Positions 23,907 to 33,471 are shown, numbered from the stretch's first letter. The stretch is DNA of 54,977 bases from an uncultured Bacilli bacterium (GCA_944372455.1 CALVZF010000003.1:1-54977), one strand, 5' to 3'. The notes: generated by a model not told the origin, from the letters alone. Translations and numbers: made by a program.

Positions 23907-25124
23907 TTAAAGTAATATTTGATTATAAAGCATATCAGTATTTTTTAAAACACTAACTAATTTATCAATTTCTTCTTTGGTATTATAAAAATATAAGCTG
24001 ATTCTACAAGTATTTTTAATATCTAATTCTTCTTTTAAAATTTTAGCGCAATGGCTTCCTGCTCTTACACATATATTATAGTCATTTAAATAAATTGCGG
24101 TATCTTGACTGAATACATCTTTAACATTAAATGCTAAAATTCCACTCTCACTGTTTTCATTATAAATTATTATTTTGTCATTTTCTTTTAATCTTTTTAC
24201 CAAATATTCTTTTAATTTTACTTCATATTCATGTACTTTATCCATATCTAGTAAACTTAAATAATCTATTGCCGCACCTAAACCAATTACTCCTTCTATA
24301 TTAGGAGTACCTGCTTCTAGTCTTTGTGGTAAACTTTTTAATTCTATATTTCCTTCTGGTGAAAAAGAAGCATTCATACCTCCACCAAGATTATAAGGTT
24401 TAAGTTTATCTAAAAGTTCATATTTACCATATAAAACTCCTACTCCAGTTGGACCACACATTTTGTGTCCTGAAAAAACTAGAAAGTCGCAATCTAAATC
24501 CTGTACATCTACTTTTATATGTGGGACTGATTGAGCTGCATCTACTACTACTAATATATTATTTTCATGAGCATAACTAGCTATTTCTTTAATTGGTCTT
24601 ATATCTCCTACTACATTAGTAATATGCGCAAGAGAAATAACTTTAGTTTTAGAATTTACTTTCTTTTTAACATTATCTAAAGTTACCTTTAAGTCTTTGT
24701 CTAAATCTATATAAACTATCTTACAACCTATTTCTTCACATAATCTAAACCAAGGAAGTAAATTTGAAGCATGTTCACTTTTAGTAAGTAAAATTTCGTC
24801 ATCTTTATTTAAATAGTTTTTGAAAAAACCTTGTATAAGCATATTTAATCCTTCAGTAGTACCACTTGTAAAAATAATTTCTTCTGGTTTAGAAGCATTA
24901 ATAAAATCTTTTACTTTTTTTCTAGTCCCTTCATATTTCATATCAGTTTTTAAACTAATATTATAATCCCCTCTATGGGCATTAGAGGTATAATTTTCAT
25001 AGTAATCTTTAATGCTGTCAATAACTAATTTAGGTTTAAATGTTGTTGCACCATTATCAAAATAAATCAAATCTTTATTATTGACCAACATTGGAAATTC
25101 TTCTCTAATATCCATCTTTCTCAC
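23907..25124 (-). CDS. sufS: Cysteine desulfurase SufS
   Basis: The 405-aa class V aminotransferase-fold PLP enzyme shows YFDNGATTFKPKLVI, HITNVVGDIRPI, DAAQSVPH, the PLP lysine in FSGHKMCGPTGVGVLYG and the active-site Cys in RAGSHCAKILKE (the group II RxGHHC-type loop). It removes sulfur from cysteine and passes it to SufU. The start overlaps the sufD stop by 4 bp. Confidence 0.97.
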   Translation of the reverse strand: MRKMDIREEFPMLVNNKDLIYFDNGATTFKPKLVIDSIKDYYENYTSNAHRGDYNISLKTDMKYEGTRKKVKDFINASKPEEIIFTSGTTEGLNMLIQGFFKNYLNKDDEILLTKSEHASNLLPWFRLCEEIGCKIVYIDLDKDLKVTLDNVKKKVNSKTKVISLAHITNVVGDIRPIKEIASYAHENNILVVVDAAQSVPHIKVDVQDLDCDFLVFSGHKMCGPTGVGVLYGKYELLDKLKPYNLGGGMNASFSPEGNIELKSLPQRLEAGTPNIEGVIGLGAAIDYLSLLDMDKVHEYEVKLKEYLVKRLKENDKIIIYNENSESGILAFNVKDVFSQDTAIYLNDYNICVRAGSHCAKILKEELDIKNTCRISLYFYNTKEEIDKLVSVLKNTDMLYNQILL

Positions 25125-25882
25125 CTCCTAAAAATATATTTTTCAAACAATAAATGTTTTTCTTCTTTAGTTAATTTTAAATTATTAACTAAAAAACCAG
25201 TTGTAAGTAAATTAATTGATTCTTCTTTTGAAATTCCTCTACTCATTAAATAAAATAATTCTTTATCATTAATAGGACTTATTACTGAAGAATGTGATGC
25301 AGTTACATCTTGTTCATCAATTAACAATATTGGTTTAATTGTAGAAATATTATCTTTCAAATTTATTATTCTACTTTTTTGATTTAAATTACACCCAATA
25401 ACTTTTTTTGGAACCTTTTCAGTAATTTCAAATATTATATGTTCATTATTAGAAATTCCATTTGAACTTACTAAACTATCAGTTTTACTAGAATTATGAT
25501 ATACATTTAACTTTTGTTTAGTATTGCCTTTACAAGAATAATAATATTCTATTTTTGAACTTAGTCCATTCATATTTATTTCCTTAGTATCATTAATATT
25601 ATCATTAATACTAAAATGGTTAAACAAAAGATTACTATTATTTTTAAGAACTATAAAACTATTTAAATTATTGTTTTCTAATTTGCTCATTAAAAATATT
25701 TTTGCTTCTACATTATCATTTAAATTTATTTCTAAGTTTATATCTTCCTTACTTAAAAGATTTATGCAAAGACTTGTATTATTAATAATATTAATTATAA
25801 TATTTTTTTTAGCTTGCTTTAGGAAAATAGTACTGTCAAGTTGTTTTTCTAAAATGCTATTTTCTATATTTATTATATTCAT
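25121..25882 (-). CDS. sufD: SufD scaffold subunit, short
   Basis: The 253-aa protein is well below the usual length of about 420. It keeps the C-terminal part of the fold: VIGCNLNQKSRIINLKDN, PILLIDEQDVTASHSSVISPIND and the helix motif LFYLMSRGISKEESINLLTTGFL, which matches SufB. The N-terminal helical region is largely missing. It overlaps sufS by 4 bp and follows sufC. SufD pairs with SufB in the SufBC2D scaffold. The reduced size looks like lineage streamlining rather than truncation, because start, stop and coupling are intact. Confidence 0.9.
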   Translation of the reverse strand: MNIINIENSILEKQLDSTIFLKQAKKNIIINIINNTSLCINLLSKEDINLEINLNDNVEAKIFLMSKLENNNLNSFIVLKNNSNLLFNHFSINDNINDTKEINMNGLSSKIEYYYSCKGNTKQKLNVYHNSSKTDSLVSSNGISNNEHIIFEITEKVPKKVIGCNLNQKSRIINLKDNISTIKPILLIDEQDVTASHSSVISPINDKELFYLMSRGISKEESINLLTTGFLVNNLKLTKEEKHLLFEKYIFRR

Positions 25883-25911
25883 AATATCATATTCCCTTTA
25901 TATCATTTATA

Positions 25912-26640
25912 CTAGTAATTTTCAAAACCATTTTTTTCTACCGCAAGCGCTAATGAATAATCTCCAGTTTTTACTATATGTCCTTCTTTTACAATGTGTA
26001 CAAAATCTGGTTTAATGTATTCTAATATTCTAGGATAATGAGTTATTATTATAACACTAGTATCTTTAGTTTCTTTTAGATATTCTAAAGTGTTTTGTGC
26101 TACTATTTTTAAGCTATCTACATCAAGACCTGAATCTATCTCATCTAGTATTACTAGTTTAGGTTTTAGTAATCTCATTTGTAGTATTTCATTTTTCTTT
26201 TTTTCACCGCCAGAAAATCCAGAATTAATACTTCTATAAAGCATATTCTCCTTTAATTGTAAATTTTTACTAAGAGTTTCCATTTCATTCGCAAAGGTAT
26301 ACAAGTTAATTGGTTTATTGCTTTTAGCTCTTAAAGCTGCTTTTAAAAAATCTACATTATTTACTCCTTCAATTTCACTTGGATGTTGATAAGCTACAAA
26401 AATTCCTTTTCTAGCTCTTTCATCAACACTTAACTTTTGTAAATCTTCATCTAAAAATATTATTTCACCACTAGTTACTTTATAGTGGTTATCACCCATT
26501 AAAACTCTTGATAAAGTAGATTTACCTACCCCATTTGGTCCCATAATTACATGGATTTCTCCTTTATTAATATTAAGGTTGAAATTTTTTAGAATCTCTT
26601 TATCCTCCACACTAACATTAATATTTTTAATGTTTAACAT
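25912..26640 (-). CDS. sufC: SufC ATPase of the SUF Fe-S assembly complex
   Basis: The start is chosen at 26640 (MLNIKNINVSVEDKE) behind GAGGTG; an in-frame upstream extension has no SD. The 242-aa ABC-type ATPase has Walker A GPNGVGKST, Q-loop YQHPSEIEGV, signature FSGGEKKKNEILQM, Walker B LVILDEIDSGLD and switch His in IITHYPR. It powers SufBC2D. It is the first gene of the sufCDSU run. Confidence 0.97.
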   Translation of the reverse strand: MLNIKNINVSVEDKEILKNFNLNINKGEIHVIMGPNGVGKSTLSRVLMGDNHYKVTSGEIIFLDEDLQKLSVDERARKGIFVAYQHPSEIEGVNNVDFLKAALRAKSNKPINLYTFANEMETLSKNLQLKENMLYRSINSGFSGGEKKKNEILQMRLLKPKLVILDEIDSGLDVDSLKIVAQNTLEYLKETKDTSVIIITHYPRILEYIKPDFVHIVKEGHIVKTGDYSLALAVEKNGFENY

Positions 26641-26730
26641 AATTTCACCTCTATATAAAATTTTAACACGTTTTATAGAATTTAACAATTATTATAATAA
26701 TTATAGTATAATTTAATTAGGAGTGGTATT

Positions 26731-27534
26731 ATGTCTAAAATTTTTGCTCATAGAGGTTTTGCTTATATGTATGCAGAAAATAGTTTAGAATCAATTAAGG
26801 AAGCTTTATCTATTGATTATATAGATGGTGTAGAAATAGATATAAGAATGACTAAAGATAGACAATTTGTATTAATTCACGACCCAATTTTAAACAATGT
26901 ATCAAATGGAGATGGATTAGTTAATTATTATACTTTAAAAGAATTAAAAAAATTAAAGTTTCATACTAACATAATTGAATATAAAATGTTATATTTAAAA
27001 TCCTTAATTAATAAAGATGGATTTAAAATTAGAAAAAGATTAAGAAAAATTAAAAAACATAAATTTCAAATTACCACTTTAGATAAAGTATTAGAAATAT
27101 TAAATGATAAGATATTATTAATAGAAATTAAGTCTGATATAAATAACGATTTTGATTATGAAAAATTTATTGATTTAATTAATAAATATAAGGGTAAAAA
27201 AATAATGATACAAAGTTTTAATATGAATGTTATTAAACAACTAAAAAAACTAGATAAAAAGCTTAATCTTGGTATACTAATTGCAGATATAAATAAAGAT
27301 ACTAAATTAAGCTTTAAAACTAATTTCATTTCTATAAAAAATGAAGAATTAGATAATTCTATTTTAGTAAATGCATTATATCAAAATAAAATTATAAATG
27401 TTTGGACTGTTGATTATTATAATAAATTAAAAAAGTTAATTAAAAAAATTGATGGAAAAATTAATGATGTTAACATAATTACTAATAATCCAGATTTAAT
27501 ATATAAATATTTTAGAATTTTGAATAAAAAATAA
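26731..27534 (+). CDS. Glycerophosphodiester phosphodiesterase
   Basis: The 267-aa GDPD/TIM-barrel enzyme has the catalytic His in AHRGFAYMYAENSLESI, EIDIRMTKDRQFVLIHDP with metal and acid residues, LLIEIKSD and the late NVWTVD motif. It is cytoplasmic (no signal peptide) and hydrolyses deacylated phospholipid headgroups to glycerol-3-phosphate. An insertion of about 30 basic residues (IRKRLRKIKKHK) lies before the EIKSD strand. It is transcribed divergently from sufC. Confidence 0.93.
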   Translation: MSKIFAHRGFAYMYAENSLESIKEALSIDYIDGVEIDIRMTKDRQFVLIHDPILNNVSNGDGLVNYYTLKELKKLKFHTNIIEYKMLYLKSLINKDGFKIRKRLRKIKKHKFQITTLDKVLEILNDKILLIEIKSDINNDFDYEKFIDLINKYKGKKIMIQSFNMNVIKQLKKLDKKLNLGILIADINKDTKLSFKTNFISIKNEELDNSILVNALYQNKIINVWTVDYYNKLKKLIKKIDGKINDVNIITNNPDLIYKYFRILNKK

Positions 27535-27634
27535 ATTAATAGGACATATTAATAATGATATTTGGATAGTATTCACACAAAAACGCTTGAATGCGTTTTA
27601 TTTTTTTTATAAAATAGTTTTAGGAGATGATAAT

Positions 27635-28024
27635 ATGGATTGTGTTTTTTGTAAAATTATAAAAGGAGAAATTCCTAGTTATACTGTATATGAAGATGAA
27701 ATTGTGAAAGCTTTTTTAGATATTAATCCTAATACTAATGGGCATATATTAATAGTACCTAAAAACCATTATGAAAATATCTTAGATATAGATTTAGATA
27801 CTATGAGTCATATTTTTGAAATTCAAAAAGAATTATATAATTTGGTTAAAGAAAAATTAGGTGCGAAAGGAATTACTTTTGCTCAAAATAATGAATTAGG
27901 ACAAGACATTAAACATTATCATTTACATTTGATTCCAAGATATAGTAATGATGGTTGGGTTAATCATTATAGAGAAGATAATAAATTAGAAGTACAAGAA
28001 GTATTTAAAAAGTTGAAGAATTAA
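27635..28024 (+). CDS. HIT-family nucleotide hydrolase
   Basis: The start at 27635 is set by GGAGATGATAATATG. The 129-aa protein begins with the zinc-type CVFCKIIKGEIPS and has the histidine triad HYHLHLIPRY near residue 100. Members hydrolyse AMP conjugates (AMP-lysine, Ap4A or AMP-NH2). It closely resembles B. subtilis Hit. Confidence 0.94.
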   Translation: MDCVFCKIIKGEIPSYTVYEDEIVKAFLDINPNTNGHILIVPKNHYENILDIDLDTMSHIFEIQKELYNLVKEKLGAKGITFAQNNELGQDIKHYHLHLIPRYSNDGWVNHYREDNKLEVQEVFKKLKN

Positions 28025-28034
28025 TTCTTCAACT
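28011..28034. terminator. Bidirectional terminator, HIT/export-protein genes
   Basis: AGTTGAAGAA and TTCTTCAACT form a perfect 10-bp stem with a TTAA loop and T-rich flanks. It overlaps the HIT stop codon and ends 3 bp before the convergent stop. Confidence 0.85.
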
Positions 28035-28036
28035 TT

Positions 28037-28552
28037 TTAATTTATTATTCCGCCTAATATACCGTAAGAAACTACCATCATAATTATTCCCGCTAGTAAG
28101 ACTCCTAAACATGCAGCAAGAAGTGATTTCTTTTTATTCATATCAAGAATTGCTGCTATTAAACATCCAGTCCAAGCTCCAGTTCCTGGTAATGGAACTC
28201 CTACAAATAATAACAATCCCCAAAATTCTGCCTTTTCTATTTTATCTTTCTTTTTTAAAGCTCTTCTTTCTAATTTTTCAATCCATTTATCAAAGGCTCT
28301 AAATTGCTTAAGTTTTTTAAATAGTGGAGTTATAAACCATAAAATAAAAGGAATTGGCAACATATTAGCAATTAAAGCAACTATAAAACTAGTAACTGGG
28401 TTTGCATGTAACAAAGCCGCAGCAATAAGGCCTCCTCTTAATTCTAAAATAGGCATGATTGAAATAATTGCAATTAATATTTCTTTTCCAAATGGTATAT
28501 CTATTAATCCACCAAAACTGTCTATAAAAACATTTACTAAATTTTCTGTCAT
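28037..28552 (-). CDS. COG2426-type small membrane protein (putative small multidrug export family)
   Basis: The 171-aa integral membrane protein has about four helices and the family motifs ISIMPILELRGGLIAA and GVPLPGTGAWTG. The family was named for a putative drug-export role that is poorly supported; the real function is unknown. It is monocistronic and convergent with HIT. Confidence 0.88.
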   Translation of the reverse strand: MTENLVNVFIDSFGGLIDIPFGKEILIAIISIMPILELRGGLIAAALLHANPVTSFIVALIANMLPIPFILWFITPLFKKLKQFRAFDKWIEKLERRALKKKDKIEKAEFWGLLLFVGVPLPGTGAWTGCLIAAILDMNKKKSLLAACLGVLLAGIIMMVVSYGILGGIIN

Positions 28553-28624
28553 ATTTATCTTCCTTTTACTGCATTATAATTATATTAATTAAATATATGA
28601 AAGTCAAATAAATATTTTAAAAAA

Positions 28625-28645
28625 ACGAGGATTTTACTCCTCATT
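28625..28645 (-). terminator. Terminator of the YjcZ-like gene pair
   Basis: GAGGA and TCCTC form a short stem around a T-rich loop, followed by a run of seven T on the minus strand, 14 bp beyond the stop of the 38-aa gene. Confidence 0.6.
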
Positions 28646-28658
28646 ATTTTAAACTTTA

Positions 28659-28775
28659 TTAGCAAAAGAATGCTGAACCAAGGATGATTGCTAAAAGTAC
28701 ATATAATACAATAATAATTACAAAACTATTATTTCCACCACATGTTCCTCCACATGAATTTTGTACACAAGACAT
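28659..28775 (-). CDS. YjcZ-family sporulation membrane peptide, 38 aa
   Basis: The ORF is preceded by AGGGAGGTGCAG. It has a Cys/Gly-rich head (MSCVQNSCGGTCGGNN) and one hydrophobic helix (FVIIIVLYVLLAIILGSAFFC). This Gly-rich head, VVL core and GSAF end are typical of the YjcZ family found in spore-formers. It is the second of two tandem peptides. The role is unknown in detail; expression is expected during sporulation. Confidence 0.85.
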   Translation of the reverse strand: MSCVQNSCGGTCGGNNSFVIIIVLYVLLAIILGSAFFC

Positions 28776-28793
28776 TTTCTGCACCTCCCTTTA

Positions 28794-28877
28794 TTAAATG
28801 AATGCCCCTAGTATAATTACTAATAAGATAAATAATACTAAAACGATTGCAGCGCAAGAAACGTATGATTGACCCAT
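28794..28877 (-). CDS. YjcZ-like membrane peptide, 27 aa
   Basis: The ORF is preceded by AAGGAGGAATGAATT. The sequence is MGQSYVSCAAIVLVLFILL followed by VIILGAFI, one hydrophobic helix with a very short head. It lies 18 bp upstream of the 38-aa paralogue and is probably cotranscribed with it. The coding call rests on the strong SD and the YjcZ-like pattern. Confidence 0.78.
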   Translation of the reverse strand: MGQSYVSCAAIVLVLFILLVIILGAFI

Positions 28878-29093
28878 AATTCATTCCTCCTTTTTTCTTA
28901 TTCACAGTATTTTATACAAAAAGTATAAGAAGTGTGAATATTTATTGATTAAAAATAATAAATTTTATATTATTGATTATTTTATTTTTTCAAACGTTTT
29001 AATAATTTTTATTATGAAATAACACTTTTTATTGTTTTTTTTATTTTATTTTGTTATTATAATATTGTTTACGTTGAAAGGAGAATTATAATA

Positions 29094-30056
29094 ATGCATA
29101 AAAAAATATTATTAGTATTATCATTTGGATTACTATTTGTTACTGGTTGTGGAAAAGTACCACAATTAAAAAATGGTGAAGAAGTATTTTTACAGGTTGA
29201 TGGTAAAAATGTAAGCGCCAATGACATTTATAATGATTTAAAAGAAAAATATGCTAGAGATGAAATAATTGAAACTATAGATAAAATCATTCTTGAAAAA
29301 AAATATAAAGAAGATGAGGCTTTAAAAGAATATGTTGATGCTCAAATTAACAATTACATTCAACAATATGGCGAAGAAGGCTTTAGGCAAGCTTTAAGTC
29401 AATCAAATATGACAGAAAATGATTTAAGAGCTACAATTGCTTTAGATTATAGAAGAAATTTAGCTGTTAACGATTATGTAAAAGCACAAATTACCGATGA
29501 TGAAATCAACAAATATTATGAAAACGATGTAAGAGGAGATATTAAAGCTAGTCATATTTTAATTAAACCTGATACTACTGATAGTAGTACTGATGAAGAA
29601 AAACAAACCGCTGAAGAAGAAGCTTTAAATAAAGCTAAAGATGTTATTAGTAGGTTAAATAATGGAGAAAAATTTGAAGATTTAGCTAAAGAATTATCTG
29701 ATGATGAAGGTTCAAAAGAAAATGGTGGAGATTTAGGATATTTCTCTAAGGGTAGCATGGTTGATGCATTTGAAGAAGCTGTTGTAAAACTTGAAAATGG
29801 TAAATATACTACAGAGCCAGTTAAATCAGAATATGGGTATCACATTATTTTAAAAGTTGACCAAAAGGAAAAACCAAAATTAAAAGAAGTAAAAGATGAA
29901 ATAATTGATACATTAGTAACTAATAAATTAAATGAAGATGTAACATTAAAATATAAAGCATTATATGAAATAAGAAAAGATGCTAACCTTGAAATTCATG
30001 ATGATGAAACTAAGAAAAAATATGAATCATATATGAAAGAATTAATGTCTAATTAA
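29094..30056 (+). CDS. prsA: PrsA-like lipoprotein foldase (parvulin PPIase)
   Basis: The 320-aa protein has a lipoprotein signal (FVTGC, Cys 19), a SurA-like N-terminal helical chaperone domain and a parvulin domain at about 150-245 (IKASHILIKPDT, NNGEKFEDLAKELSDDEGSKENGG, GYHIILKV). A helical C-terminus follows. PrsA folds secreted proteins on the outer face of the membrane. It is monocistronic, with a TATAAT-like element at about 29058 and SD AAAGGAG. Confidence 0.94.
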   Translation: MHKKILLVLSFGLLFVTGCGKVPQLKNGEEVFLQVDGKNVSANDIYNDLKEKYARDEIIETIDKIILEKKYKEDEALKEYVDAQINNYIQQYGEEGFRQALSQSNMTENDLRATIALDYRRNLAVNDYVKAQITDDEINKYYENDVRGDIKASHILIKPDTTDSSTDEEKQTAEEEALNKAKDVISRLNNGEKFEDLAKELSDDEGSKENGGDLGYFSKGSMVDAFEEAVVKLENGKYTTEPVKSEYGYHIILKVDQKEKPKLKEVKDEIIDTLVTNKLNEDVTLKYKALYEIRKDANLEIHDDETKKKYESYMKELMSN

Positions 30057-30057
30057 A

Positions 30058-30087
30058 AAATAATCACTTCTAAGTAAGTGATTATTT
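30058..30087. terminator. Bidirectional terminator, prsA/glycosidase genes
   Basis: AAATAATCACTT and AAGTGATTATTT form a 12-bp stem between the convergent genes, with A and T runs on both sides. Confidence 0.85.
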
Positions 30088-31194
30088 TTTTACAATGAAT
30101 GCATTTGGAATTCTTCTCATTCCAGAAGGAGTAGCAGCTACTGGATTATTCATTACTTTATTATTAACAACTAAAGTAGTAGAAGATCCACCATCTAAAT
30201 TAGCTGCATTGTAAGCTCCGTAATTATACATAATATCTTGAACATCTTTTATACTAGCTCCAATACTAGTAGCTCTTCTGCCATCTATTACTAACATTAA
30301 AATAATACCATCTTTACGTTGTCCAATAACAGTTCTAGGACCATATCCCCAGCCACCATTACCGTATATTTTACTTTTTTGTCCATTAATAATTAAAAAT
30401 GGACCAAACTGTATAGCATCTCTAATTTTATTTTTTTTAATTTCAGAAATTCCCATATTACCAAGGATTAATTTGTTATCCTCAGTTAATCCAATTAGAT
30501 TACCTCTATCATTATTTTCAAATTTGTATATTATTTCCCCATCTTTAACAGTTAAACCAACTGGAATTCCTCCTTGACTTTTCCAATCTGGATCGTAAAA
30601 ACCTCCTCCATTAATTGCCACTACAGCATCATTATTTTTTGCTATATCTGTAATAAGTTCTCCTTGTTGTCCAAGATATTTAGAATGAGCAATAGTGACT
30701 TTTGATGGATCGTAAACTGCTACTAAAAATCCTTTATAAGTAGCTTCTCTAATTTCAATTACTTTATATAAATTTTCTTCACTAGTTCTTTTAAGAATTG
30801 CTTTCTCATATTTATTAGCGTAGTTTTGATATATATTTTTATCATAATTTTTTATTAAAATATCACTTGTATCTGTTATTTCATTTGTTGAAATAATTTT
30901 ATTTTTTTCTAGAACTTTTCTTATAGTTTCATCATCATAAAACCAAGTTGCTAAATATTGATGATTTAAAGTAGTCATTGCAGTAGTTATTAAAGTTTCT
31001 CTAAAAAATGCCCAAGGACCATATAGTAGGAACAGACCACTACTTAGTAAAAAGATTAATATTGATGATACTATTATAATTACTTTTTTAAAAGTAGACA
31101 TTTTTTTCTTTTCTAACTTTTTTTTAGCTTTTTTTATTTGTTCAGTATCTACAAGACCTGTTAATATTTCAGTATTAAAATTATTGTCCTTCAT
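30082..31194 (-). CDS. Phosphodiester glycosidase (NAGPA/DUF2233) family membrane protein
   Basis: The start at 31194 (MKDNNFNTEILTGLVD) is preferred because AAAGGAAAAC lies upstream; it overlaps the preceding gene by 14 bp. A cytoplasmic N-terminus of about 40 residues is followed by one transmembrane helix (about 45-65). The extracellular NAGPA domain has AINGGGFYDPDWKSQGG, YGPRTVIGQRKDG and LDGGSSTTLV. Family members remove sugar-phosphate blocks or act on exopolysaccharide and wall glycans. The substrate here is unknown. Confidence 0.88.
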   Translation of the reverse strand: MKDNNFNTEILTGLVDTEQIKKAKKKLEKKKMSTFKKVIIIVSSILIFLLSSGLFLLYGPWAFFRETLITTAMTTLNHQYLATWFYDDETIRKVLEKNKIISTNEITDTSDILIKNYDKNIYQNYANKYEKAILKRTSEENLYKVIEIREATYKGFLVAVYDPSKVTIAHSKYLGQQGELITDIAKNNDAVVAINGGGFYDPDWKSQGGIPVGLTVKDGEIIYKFENNDRGNLIGLTEDNKLILGNMGISEIKKNKIRDAIQFGPFLIINGQKSKIYGNGGWGYGPRTVIGQRKDGIILMLVIDGRRATSIGASIKDVQDIMYNYGAYNAANLDGGSSTTLVVNNKVMNNPVAATPSGMRRIPNAFIVKK

Positions 31195-31771
31195 TTTGTT
31201 TTCCTTTATATGTACCATCACCATTAAAATCTATATAATCATTATAATTATTACTAACATAGTGTTTTAATGGATTTTTGTTGTCAATCTTATTACTATT
31301 TAACCATTCATTGTAATCATCAATATTTTTATTAAACATTTCTATATCGTTTACAAATAAATTAATTATTACCTCGTAATTATCATTAAAACTACCACAT
31401 TTTTGATTAATTTCACTATTCATAATTCTAATATTTTTGCATTCTATCTTTAAATTTTTGGAATCATTATCTATTTTTTTGATACTATTTTCATAGTTAG
31501 TTAACAGATTGTTAAAGTTTTCTATTTTATTATCCATTTCTTCATAATAGTTATTACTAAATATTTCACTATATATATTATCTCTTTCTTTAGTTATTTC
31601 ATTAGATTGTGATTTAAATAGATCGTAATTATCAATAATAGTATTTATTTTTTCTTGTGTTTCTTTTTTATCTTTTTGATAATTTTTAAAGAAATTATAT
31701 ATTATTAATGTTAGTATAACTACGATAATTACAATTATTATTGAAATAATGATTTTTTTATTTCCATTCAT
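31181..31771 (-). CDS. Membrane-anchored hypothetical protein, 196 aa
   Basis: One N-terminal transmembrane helix (about 5-27) is followed by an Asn/Lys/Glu-rich coiled-coil-like ectodomain with two Cys (KIECKNIRI and NQKCGSFNDN), which may form a disulfide. It ends YIDFNGDGTYKGKQ. No family is recognised. It overlaps the NAGPA-family gene and probably forms a two-gene envelope operon with it. Confidence 0.72.
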   Translation of the reverse strand: MNGNKKIIISIIIVIIVVILTLIIYNFFKNYQKDKKETQEKINTIIDNYDLFKSQSNEITKERDNIYSEIFSNNYYEEMDNKIENFNNLLTNYENSIKKIDNDSKNLKIECKNIRIMNSEINQKCGSFNDNYEVIINLFVNDIEMFNKNIDDYNEWLNSNKIDNKNPLKHYVSNNYNDYIDFNGDGTYKGKQNEGQ

Positions 31772-31835
31772 ACTCTATACACCCTATTATTAGTATAACA
31801 TTTTTAATTACTGTTATAAATACTTTTTATATAAA

Positions 31836-31857
31836 TAAAACAGCTTACGCTGCTTTA
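31836..31857 (-). terminator. Terminator of the J-domain/DUF1292 operon
   Basis: TAAAACAGC and GCTGCTTTA form a 9-bp stem with one mismatch and a TTAC loop, followed on the minus strand by a T-containing tract, 7 bp past the stop at 31864. Confidence 0.6.
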
Positions 31858-31863
31858 TTAATA

Positions 31864-32127
31864 TTAACTGTTATTTTCTGCATAATCAAGATAATTCATA
31901 GTAAATGCTGTAACTAAAAACTCTTTAATTTTTTCATCTTGTACTTTTTGTACAGTAATTTTTCCATTATCATTAAATTCTTCTAAAAATATATATTCGT
32001 TTGTAATATCAGACATATCAGCTTTTATACCTACGGCATAGAAAAATTTTCTATTTTCAATATTTGTAGTATCTAAAAGTAAATAGTGTAAATTATTATC
32101 TAAATCAATAATTGTATCTACATTCAT
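31864..32127 (-). CDS. DUF1292-like small protein, 87 aa
   Basis: The protein is about 87 aa and resembles the DUF1292 group (IIDLDNNLHYLLLDTT, NEYIFLEEF, GKITVQKVQDE). It is soluble and acidic. It overlaps the J-domain gene by 4 bp (ATGA) and is therefore coupled to it. The function of DUF1292 is unknown. Confidence 0.65.
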   Translation of the reverse strand: MNVDTIIDLDNNLHYLLLDTTNIENRKFFYAVGIKADMSDITNEYIFLEEFNDNGKITVQKVQDEKIKEFLVTAFTMNYLDYAENNS

Positions 32128-33308
32128 CTTTGAATACCTCCAACATTTTCAATAGGTATCAATCTATTATTATTTGCTTCTAATAATAGTTTTTGATTTT
32201 TTAAATCTTCTAGTTGAAGTTGTCTATCATTTGTATCCTCATTTTTATTATTTTCGTTATTTTGAACTTCTTCAGATGTATTTTTATTTGTTTTAAATTT
32301 ATTTAATACTTTATCTACTAATTTTTTTGCGGCAAATCCTAACGCTCCTACACTTGTAACATTAAGTGTAAGTGCGGCTAAAACACTAGCCTTAGCTGCT
32401 TCTGCATTTATTAAAGCTCCATTTATACTTGTCCATAAGCCAGATGGTGCATAACTAGCTCCAATTACTTTGCCCAAAACAAGATTAAAACCATGAAGAG
32501 CCTCTTTTATTATTGGGACTGAAGTATTAGCCCACAAAGTTGAGTTCGCACTCATTAAAGCGGGAATTAAGTAAGCTTGAGCTACTATACAAAAGGCAGC
32601 TAATCCTGCAGCTATTAAAAGTTGTTTTTTATGTTTTTTTAAAAAGTCTACCGCTTTTCTAATTCCTTTAACTTCATGTTTTTCATCATCTATTTTAGTA
32701 ATTGGATCAACCATTTTTGGTGGATTATAAGGTTGTAAATTGTTATTTGGATTATTAATTGATAATGCATTAGAATTTGAAGGAACTAACTCCTTAGGTG
32801 ATGGGACATTAGAATATTTATGAGCATAATATTTTAACATATCATCATAATAAGGATCAGTTTTACTTACGTTATCTAAAATCTCATGAGGATATTTAGC
32901 TCTAGGTTTTGGTATATTAGTGTTAGGATAATATTCTACTTTATTATTAATACCAAAAAAGCTATAATATTGTTTTAAATATTTTTCATATTCTTCAAAA
33001 CTTTGATTAGCCTCTTTTTTCCTAGGTACTGGTATATTAGTTCCAGGAATTATTTTGCTAGTCATTTTTTCATTAAGTTCTAAATGATTTTCTTTCTTCT
33101 TTTTAATTTGTTCATAAGCATCGTTAATTTTTTGAATGATATTATAATTTTCACTACTAGTATTTAAATCAGGATGATATATTTTTACTAATTCATTACG
33201 TCTACTAGTAATTTCTGCAAAACTATTATTTGGAGTAACACCTAATATGTCATAAGGATCATTACTATTAAAATCTGATTTTAAAAATGTATTACCATTT
33301 TCATTCAT
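32124..33308 (-). CDS. J-domain protein with C-terminal membrane region
   Basis: In the 394-aa protein a DnaJ domain occupies residues about 17-75 (DPYDILGVTPNNSFAEI, KIYHPDLNTSSENYNIIQKINDAYEQI) with the HPD tripeptide that stimulates DnaK. There is no Gly/Phe region or zinc finger. Two proline-rich repeats follow (IPGTNIPVPRKKE and YPNTNIPKPRAKY), then hydrophobic segments at about 230-250 and 310-335 and a Gln/Asn-rich tail. It may recruit Hsp70 to the membrane; the partner is unknown. Confidence 0.82.
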   Translation of the reverse strand: MNENGNTFLKSDFNSNDPYDILGVTPNNSFAEITSRRNELVKIYHPDLNTSSENYNIIQKINDAYEQIKKKKENHLELNEKMTSKIIPGTNIPVPRKKEANQSFEEYEKYLKQYYSFFGINNKVEYYPNTNIPKPRAKYPHEILDNVSKTDPYYDDMLKYYAHKYSNVPSPKELVPSNSNALSINNPNNNLQPYNPPKMVDPITKIDDEKHEVKGIRKAVDFLKKHKKQLLIAAGLAAFCIVAQAYLIPALMSANSTLWANTSVPIIKEALHGFNLVLGKVIGASYAPSGLWTSINGALINAEAAKASVLAALTLNVTSVGALGFAAKKLVDKVLNKFKTNKNTSEEVQNNENNKNEDTNDRQLQLEDLKNQKLLLEANNNRLIPIENVGGIQR

Positions 33309-33410
33309 ATTTTCACTTCCCCGTATAATATATTTTATAATTTATAATACTTACCGACTATTTACTTTTAATAATACTCTAACGGTACTTATTAGTATAT
33401 TTCTTATTAA

Positions 33411-33439
33411 AGAATACAATAAGTTTAAGTCTTGGTCAA
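33411..33439 (-). promoter_or_regulatory. Sigma-A promoter of the J-domain operon
   Basis: TTGACC (33439-33434), a 17-nt spacer and TATTCT (33416-33411) on the minus strand, about 100 bp upstream of the J-domain gene start. The 163-bp spacer otherwise holds no gene. Confidence 0.6.
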
Positions 33440-33471
33440 GTCTTTTTATTAATATATAAACTAAAATAAAG